A stretch of 9,678 nt of DNA from positions 1-9,678 of the forward strand of contig SOJY01000117.1 in NCBI GenBank assembly GCA_004376385.1, in the 5' to 3' direction. Source of the DNA: Candidatus Bathyarchaeum sp. Lineage in GTDB: Archaea; Thermoproteota; Bathyarchaeia; Bathyarchaeales; Bathyarchaeaceae. The stretch's first letter is position 1. Each line of letters starts with the position of its first letter. The position numbers were made by a program, and so were the translations under genes. The notes beneath the pieces were generated by a model that saw only the letters and a program-made list of their open reading frames with translations, did not search any database and was not told the DNA's origin. Below, one piece after another: positions 6,410-9,678 of the stretch.

Positions 6410-7060
6410 ATGCCATTGAACATGAAAAATCTCCTTGCTGCAGTTAAAGAGGTTAAAAGCAAGGCTACCGAACGTAAGTTTTCTCAGTCTATAGACCTCG
6501 CCATAAACTTACAGAATATTGACATGAAGAAGCCTGAGGGCAGAATTCAGGAACGCGTCGAGTTGCCGAATTCTGTTGGAAAGGAACTAAAAATCTGTGT
6601 TATCGCTACAGGCGAGATGGCGTTGAAAGCCAAAAGGGCAGGAGCTAGCTTGGTCATTGAAAGAGCTGCCCTTGAAGCTTTAGTGGGTGACAAGAAAAAA
6701 CAGAAAGACATCGCTAAAAACTATGATATATTCATAGCCGAAGCCCCCATGATGCCCCTTGTAGGCAAGACTCTTGGTGCCTCCCTTGGACCTAGAGGGA
6801 AGATGCCTACTCCAGTTCCTCCTAATGCTAACATAGAGGATCAGATTGAAAGACACCGAAAAATCGTGTTTGTGAGGACGCGGGGACAACCGGTTCTTCA
6901 GTGCCGTGTAGGAAACGAAGATATGACAGATAAAGAGATAGCTGAAAACGTTCAGGCGGTTGTGAGGAGAATCGAGGGAAAACTCAAGAGAGGAATCAAA
7001 AACTTTAGGTCGGTTTACCTGAAAACCTCGATGGGTTCTGCAGTTAAGGTAGCTATGTAG
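6410..7060 (+). CDS. rpl1: Large-subunit ribosomal protein L1 (uL1)
   Basis: It binds helices 76-78 of 23S rRNA, forming the mobile stalk that helps deacylated tRNA leave the E site; in bacteria and methanococci it also represses its own mRNA. The product has 216 residues, the usual length. The start M-P-L-N-M-K-N-L-L leads into F-S-Q-S-I-D-L-A-I-N-L-Q-N-I-D, the first RNA-binding block of domain I. Domain II spans about 65-155 and includes the signature G-K-T-L-G-A-S-L-G-P-R-G-K-M-P-T-P (from about 117). Domain I is completed by the C-terminal part, ending T-S-M-G-S-A-V-K-V. The ATG at 6410 has GAGG eight bases before it. A perfect 7-bp hairpin lies 23-55 bases into the coding sequence and may be its own operator. 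rpl10 follows after nine bases. Confidence 0.97.
   Translation: MPLNMKNLLAAVKEVKSKATERKFSQSIDLAINLQNIDMKKPEGRIQERVELPNSVGKELKICVIATGEMALKAKRAGASLVIERAALEALVGDKKKQKDIAKNYDIFIAEAPMMPLVGKTLGASLGPRGKMPTPVPPNANIEDQIERHRKIVFVRTRGQPVLQCRVGNEDMTDKEIAENVQAVVRRIEGKLKRGIKNFRSVYLKTSMGSAVKVAM
6433..6464 (+). promoter_or_regulatory. Hairpin inside the rpl1 5' coding region, possible L1 operator
   Basis: CCTTGCT (6433-6439) is perfectly complementary to AGCAAGG (6458-6464), with an 18-base loop. It begins 23 bases after the A of the rpl1 ATG. In Methanococcus the L1 protein binds a site about 30 bases inside its own gene and blocks translation of the L1-L10-L12 message, so the position is right. I could not match the conserved internal-loop bases of known L1 sites, so function is inference. 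Confidence 0.35.
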
Positions 7061-7069
7061 GGAAACATT

Positions 7070-7948
7070 ATGGTGGTCCGTCAATCAACTCTGTTAAAGG
7101 CTGACAAAGTTAAAGAACTAAAGGAATTTATATCACAATATAATGCTATGGGAATTGCCAGCCTAGAAAAGGTCAGGGCTGCCCAACTTCAAAAGCTGAG
7201 GAAAAAGCTGGAAAAAATCGCCCATTTTCGTGTTGTTAAGAACTCTCTTATAACTAGGGCTGTTTCCGAAACCAAAGATAAGGTGGGTATAGAAAAGCTT
7301 GAAGAATATTTGACAGGATCCAACCTTTATCTTTTCACCAATCTAAACCCTTTCAAACTTGTTATTCTTCTTGAAAAGAGCAGGGTTACTGCATCAGCTA
7401 GGGCGGGAGACGTGGCTGCCTTTGATGTTATAGTTCCTGCTGGAAACACTGGATTGCCTCCAGGCCCGATTATTAGCCAATTTAGTGCTGTGGGCTTGCG
7501 TACAAGAATAGAATCGGGAAGCGTTTGGGTGTCTAAAGCCACAATGGTGGTTAAAAAAGGCGAGCCTATAAGCGTTCAGCTTGCGAGTTTGCTGTCGAAG
7601 CTTGGGATAAAGCCTGTTGAGCTTGGTCTCAGCTTAAAGGTCGTCTATGATGATGGGTCGATCCTGACTGAAGAAGACTTGACTGTGGACCTTGATGAGT
7701 TTCGGAGAAGCGTCGAAGAGGCTCATCAGTTTGCTTTCAGTTTGTCTTTGGAGGCGGCTATTACTCTTCCAGAAAACATTAGTTTCCTTCTTAGGCGTGG
7801 TCATCAGGAAGCCTACAGTTTAGCTTTGAATGCTGGCGTTTCCACCCCCGATACTGTAGCTGATCTTATCAGAAAGGCTAATACGGAAATGCTAAGCCTA
7901 AGCGAAAAATTGGATGAAACAGAGAAAAAGAGTGCGTCATCGAGTTAA
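7070..7948 (+). CDS. rpl10: Large-subunit ribosomal protein L10 (uL10, P0 homologue)
   Basis: It is the base of the ribosomal stalk: its N-terminal domain binds 23S rRNA beside L11 and its C-terminal helices carry L12 dimers that recruit translation GTPases. The 292 residues show the rRNA-binding domain (about 1-105, with F-R-V-V-K-N-S-L at 53-60), the archaeal/eukaryotic insertion domain (about 110-185) containing P123-A-G-N-T-G-L-P-P-G-P, and the helical spine (about 210-280) with S-L-E-A-A-I-T-L-P and A-L-N-A-G-V repeats for L12 binding. The tail is odd. It ends K-K-S-A-S-S-S and lacks the acidic run and GLGxLFG end that many archaeal P0 proteins share with L12. The ATG at 7070 follows rpl1 by nine bases; AGGGAA overlaps the rpl1 stop. 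Confidence 0.96.
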   Translation: MVVRQSTLLKADKVKELKEFISQYNAMGIASLEKVRAAQLQKLRKKLEKIAHFRVVKNSLITRAVSETKDKVGIEKLEEYLTGSNLYLFTNLNPFKLVILLEKSRVTASARAGDVAAFDVIVPAGNTGLPPGPIISQFSAVGLRTRIESGSVWVSKATMVVKKGEPISVQLASLLSKLGIKPVELGLSLKVVYDDGSILTEEDLTVDLDEFRRSVEEAHQFAFSLSLEAAITLPENISFLLRRGHQEAYSLALNAGVSTPDTVADLIRKANTEMLSLSEKLDETEKKSASSS

Positions 7949-7986
7949 ATTCAGAAAAGTTGAAAAGTAAGTATGATGGAAAAGAT

Positions 7987-7992
7987 GGAGGG
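7987..7992 (+). promoter_or_regulatory. Ribosome binding site that sets the rpl12 start
   Basis: GGAGGG is a strong Shine-Dalgarno sequence. It is eight bases before the ATG at 8001 but only two before the ATG at 7995, so it selects 8001, which also gives the family N-terminus M-E-Y-V-Y-A-A. Confidence 0.65.
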
Positions 7993-8000
7993 AAATGAAT

Positions 8001-8312
8001 ATGGAATACGTATATGCTGCGATGCTCCTGCACAAATCTGGAAAAGAAATAAACGAAAAGAACGTATCTGAAGTTCTCACGGCAGCCGGCGTAAGCGCCG
8101 ACTCTGTCCGAGTTAAGGCTTTAGTGGCGTCCATTGCCGAAGTTGACATCGAGGAAGCAATCAAATCTGCTCCTGCAATGATGGCGGCAGCACCAGCGCC
8201 TGCAGCTACAGCACCAGCCGCGAAGGAAGAAAAGAGCAAAGAAGAAGAGGAAGAAGAAGAGAGCAAGAAAGAAGACGCAGCAATAGAAGGTTTAGGTTCC
8301 CTGTTCGGATAA
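8001..8312 (+). CDS. rpl12: Ribosomal stalk protein L12 (P1 type)
   Basis: Dimers of this protein bind the L10 spine and recruit elongation and initiation factors to the ribosome. From the ATG at 8001 it has 103 residues, typical for archaea. Residues 1-57 form the helical dimerisation and L10-binding domain (M-E-Y-V-Y-A-A-M-L-L-H-K-S-G-K-E-I). An Ala/Pro hinge follows (58-74), then a Glu/Lys-rich charged run (75-92), and the factor-binding end G-L-G-S-L-F-G. An upstream in-frame ATG at 7995 would add two residues, but the Shine-Dalgarno spacing rejects it. The protein is unrelated to bacterial L7/L12. It closes the rpl1-rpl10-rpl12 transcript, 52 bases after rpl10 and directly before a hairpin terminator. 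Confidence 0.96.
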   Translation: MEYVYAAMLLHKSGKEINEKNVSEVLTAAGVSADSVRVKALVASIAEVDIEEAIKSAPAMMAAAPAPAATAPAAKEEKSKEEEEEEESKKEDAAIEGLGSLFG

Positions 8313-8398
8313 ACGGCGCTAGTTCCGTTTTCTTGAACATTTGGGAGGCTTTCCCTCTCTCTTGATTCTTTTTGAATTCTTTGTTTTCTTAGCTTTTG
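8311..8398 (+). terminator. Hairpin and T-tracts ending the ribosomal protein transcript
   Basis: AAACGG (8311-8316), starting inside the rpl12 stop codon, pairs with CCGTTT (8325-8330) around an eight-base loop, with extra T residues after it. A weaker GGGA/TCCC hairpin (8343-8355) and several T-runs up to 8398 follow. Such T-rich tracts terminate archaeal RNA polymerase. Confidence 0.55.
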
Positions 8399-8437
8399 CA
8401 AGTTTAGTGTTTGTTGGGCTTATTTGGTGGTTTGAGG

Positions 8438-8455
8438 GGAGAAATTTAAATCTCC
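8438..8455 (+). promoter_or_regulatory. TATA box framed by an inverted repeat
   Basis: AATTTAAA (8443-8450) is a good TATA box and lies exactly between GGAGA (8438-8442) and its complement TCTCC (8451-8455). Transcription would begin near 8471, on an ATG at 8470 that opens a nine-codon frame (M-P-A-L-K-K-D-E-N, stop at 8497-8499). An inverted repeat over a TATA box would suit a dimeric repressor, but no regulator is known here. The short frame may be a leader peptide, the broken start of an older gene, or chance. Confidence 0.4.
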
Positions 8456-8521
8456 TTTAAGCTCTCTTGATGCCAGCACTCAAAAAAGATGAGAATTGAT
8501 GCTTTGAACAACCCCTTCAAT

Positions 8522-8602
8522 AATTTAAATGGTTTTTCAGGTCTTAAACAGAAAGCCTACAAGCCAGTTTAGTGGATGGAATAGTACGCTAGGGATATTA
8601 AG
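8522..8602 (+). promoter_or_regulatory. alaS promoter region with two TATA-like boxes
   Basis: AATTTAAA at 8522-8529 would start RNA near 8551 and leave a leader of about 75 bases. GATATTAAG at 8594-8602 would start RNA near 8623, almost on the alaS ATG at 8626, giving a leaderless mRNA like those inferred for polB and secE. No clear Shine-Dalgarno sequence precedes the ATG, which favours the second box. I saw no tRNA, snoRNA-like or other RNA gene in the remaining gap between rpl12 and alaS. Confidence 0.4.
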
Positions 8603-8625
8603 CAGTTCTGACCAAAATCCTATCC

Positions 8626-9678
8626 ATGGTCATAGATTCAAAAAAGCTAAAAAAAATGTATTTGGACTTCTTTAGTGAAAACCAGCATAATTTAATTCCA
8701 AATTCTCCTCTTATTCCAGAATATGACCCAACAGTTCTTTTCACTCCGGCTGGTATGCATCCACTTATACCGTACTTTTTGGGGCAACCTCATCCACTTG
8801 GAAAGAAACTTATGAATGTTCAAAAATGTTTTAGGACTGGGGACATCGAATGTATTGGAGATAGTTCACACTTAACTTTTTTTGAAATGCTGGGTAGCTG
8901 GTCTCTAGGTGATTATTTCAAAAAGGAGGCCATTAGATTGAGCTATGAGTTTCTCACAAACAAGAGATGGCTTAACTTGGACAAAAAACGGTTGTTTGTG
9001 ACAGTATTTGCGGGAGATCAAACTGCTCCAAGAGACTGTGAGAGTTATGATTCATGGAGCGTTTTAGGTGTTCCTGATGATCGTATCTTCTTTTTGTCAA
9101 AGAAGGATAATTGGTGGGGTCCAGTTGGTAACACAGGACCTTGTGGACCTTGTACTGAAATGTTCTATGATACTGGAAAACCACTCTGCGGTCCTACATG
9201 TAGACCTAGTTGTTTATGCGGTAAATATTTTGAACTCTGGAACGACGTTTTTATGGAGTATAACAAAACTTCTTCAGGTTGTTATGAAGTCTTAAAACAA
9301 AAGAACGTTGATACTGGAATGGGCGTAGAGCATACTGCCGCAATGCTTGAAGGGAAAAAAAACGTATTTGAGATTGCTGCAATTCGACCAATAGCAAAGA
9401 GAGTGGAGGAAATTGCCTCAATTAGTATGCCAACTCCTGTTCAAGAAAAATCTATTAGAATTATCACAGATCATATTCGTGCTTCAACATTTTTTCTCGG
9501 TGACGAACGAGGAGTTAAGCCAAGCAATGTCGACCGAGGGTATGTTTTACGTCGGTTGATCAGACGTGCAATAAGATTTGGGCGATTAATTGGAATTGAA
9601 AGAGATTTCTTGAGCGATCTTGCTGAGATTGTCATAACGCTTAATGAGTCCGAATATCCCCTGCTTAGAGAGAAAGAA
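8626..9678 (+). CDS. alaS: Alanyl-tRNA synthetase, bacterial-like (5' part, cut by window end)
   Basis: It would join alanine to tRNA-Ala in the cytosol. The 351 residues visible cover the class II catalytic core. Motif 2 is R70-T-G-D-I with S81-H-L-T-F-F-E-M-L-G, then G95-D-Y-F-K-K-E-A-I. D161-N-W-W-G-P and W205-N-D-V-F-M-E-Y follow, then motif 3 D229-T-G-M-G-V-E and R-G-Y-V-L-R-R-L-I-R-R (304-314). Editing and C-Ala domains, if present, lie beyond the window. Three things are odd. The N-terminus starts directly at the core, without the zinc-bearing extension of archaeal enzymes. Residue 236 is His where class II motif 3 (G-x-G-x-E-R) has an invariant Arg. An insert holds C173, C176, C188, C192, C196 and C198. 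Several counted lines are 25-42% GC, below polB (about 50%). Its form recalls bacterial, especially Patescibacteria-like, enzymes, so I infer transfer. A paralogue with altered activity is the alternative. Confidence 0.88.
   Translation, partial: MVIDSKKLKKMYLDFFSENQHNLIPNSPLIPEYDPTVLFTPAGMHPLIPYFLGQPHPLGKKLMNVQKCFRTGDIECIGDSSHLTFFEMLGSWSLGDYFKKEAIRLSYEFLTNKRWLNLDKKRLFVTVFAGDQTAPRDCESYDSWSVLGVPDDRIFFLSKKDNWWGPVGNTGPCGPCTEMFYDTGKPLCGPTCRPSCLCGKYFELWNDVFMEYNKTSSGCYEVLKQKNVDTGMGVEHTAAMLEGKKNVFEIAAIRPIAKRVEEIASISMPTPVQEKSIRIITDHIRASTFFLGDERGVKPSNVDRGYVLRRLIRRAIRFGRLIGIERDFLSDLAEIVITLNESEYPLLREKE

Noticed and set aside
6680..7084. 134-codon minus-strand frame inside rpl1
   Set aside because: It is entirely antisense to a certain L1 gene and has no family-like sequence.
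7937..8401. 154-codon open frame on the minus strand over rpl12
   Set aside because: It is antisense to rpl12; its Ser/Ala-rich runs come from the Ala/Pro hinge and Glu-rich run of L12 read backwards.
8463..8612. Possible C/D box guide RNA between rpl12 and alaS
   Set aside because: TGATG-like bases occur near 8468 and 8497 and a CTGA near 8608, but the four boxes with guide spacing are not present.
8313..8625. tRNA or other structured RNA in the gap before alaS
   Set aside because: No T-loop GTTCRA sequence or cloverleaf pairing was found on either strand.
1..9678. CRISPR array, insertion sequence or attachment site
   Set aside because: There are no regularly spaced long direct repeats, no transposase or integrase frame, and no terminal inverted repeats.

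Overview
The window is archaeal chromosome. The evidence is an archaeal family-B DNA polymerase, a D-aminoacyl-tRNA deacylase of the archaeal/plant DtdA type, a short SecE, a compact NusG-like Spt5, and the archaeal order rpl11-rpl1-rpl10-rpl12 with an acidic P1-type L12 ending in GLGSLFG. The polymerase opens with a Q-x-x-L-x-x-F tail and has a Cys/His-containing insert before motif B. Both recall crenarchaeal and thaumarchaeal PolB1, so I infer a TACK-lineage organism, possibly Bathyarchaeia-like. That placement is from memory of the families, not from a search.

Layout, left to right. Bases 1-83 are the last codons of an unidentified plus-strand gene. Bases 84-522 hold a T-rich gap with two competing hairpins, a good TATA box, and a small Cys/His-rich basic protein followed by a T7 terminator. 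PolB (523-3225) appears leaderless and runs convergently into an unknown 103-residue gene on the minus strand. That gene shares a divergent control region with dtdA (plus strand). dtdA converges on an archaeal-type mscL (minus strand), and mscL is divergent from the secE-spt5-rpl11 transcript. A second promoter in the 56-base gap before rpl1 starts rpl1-rpl10-rpl12, which ends at a hairpin plus T-tracts. After a gap of about 310 bases comes the 5' part of alaS, cut by the window end.

How the genes work together. Most of the window is core information processing: replication (PolB), transcription elongation (Spt5), secretion (SecE), the ribosomal L11 arm, L1 stalk and L10/L12 stalk, and translation quality control and charging (DtdA, AlaRS). 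MscL, an osmotic safety valve, and the two unknown small genes are the exceptions. TATA-like boxes lie about 24-28 bases before the start codons of polB, secE, the minus-strand unknown gene and alaS, which points to widespread leaderless mRNA. Genes inside transcripts carry Shine-Dalgarno-like sequences.

I found no mobile element, CRISPR array, tRNA, rRNA or clearly new multi-gene system. The most interesting points are: (i) alaS sits where TACK archaea, as I recall, often keep alaS, but it encodes a bacterial-looking enzyme without the archaeal N-terminal extension, with a Cys-rich insert and with His in place of the invariant class II motif 3 Arg; (ii) a perfect 7-bp hairpin just inside rpl1, close to where Methanococcus L1 binds its own mRNA; (iii) the small Cys/His-rich protein upstream of polB; and (iv) alternative hairpins ahead of that protein.
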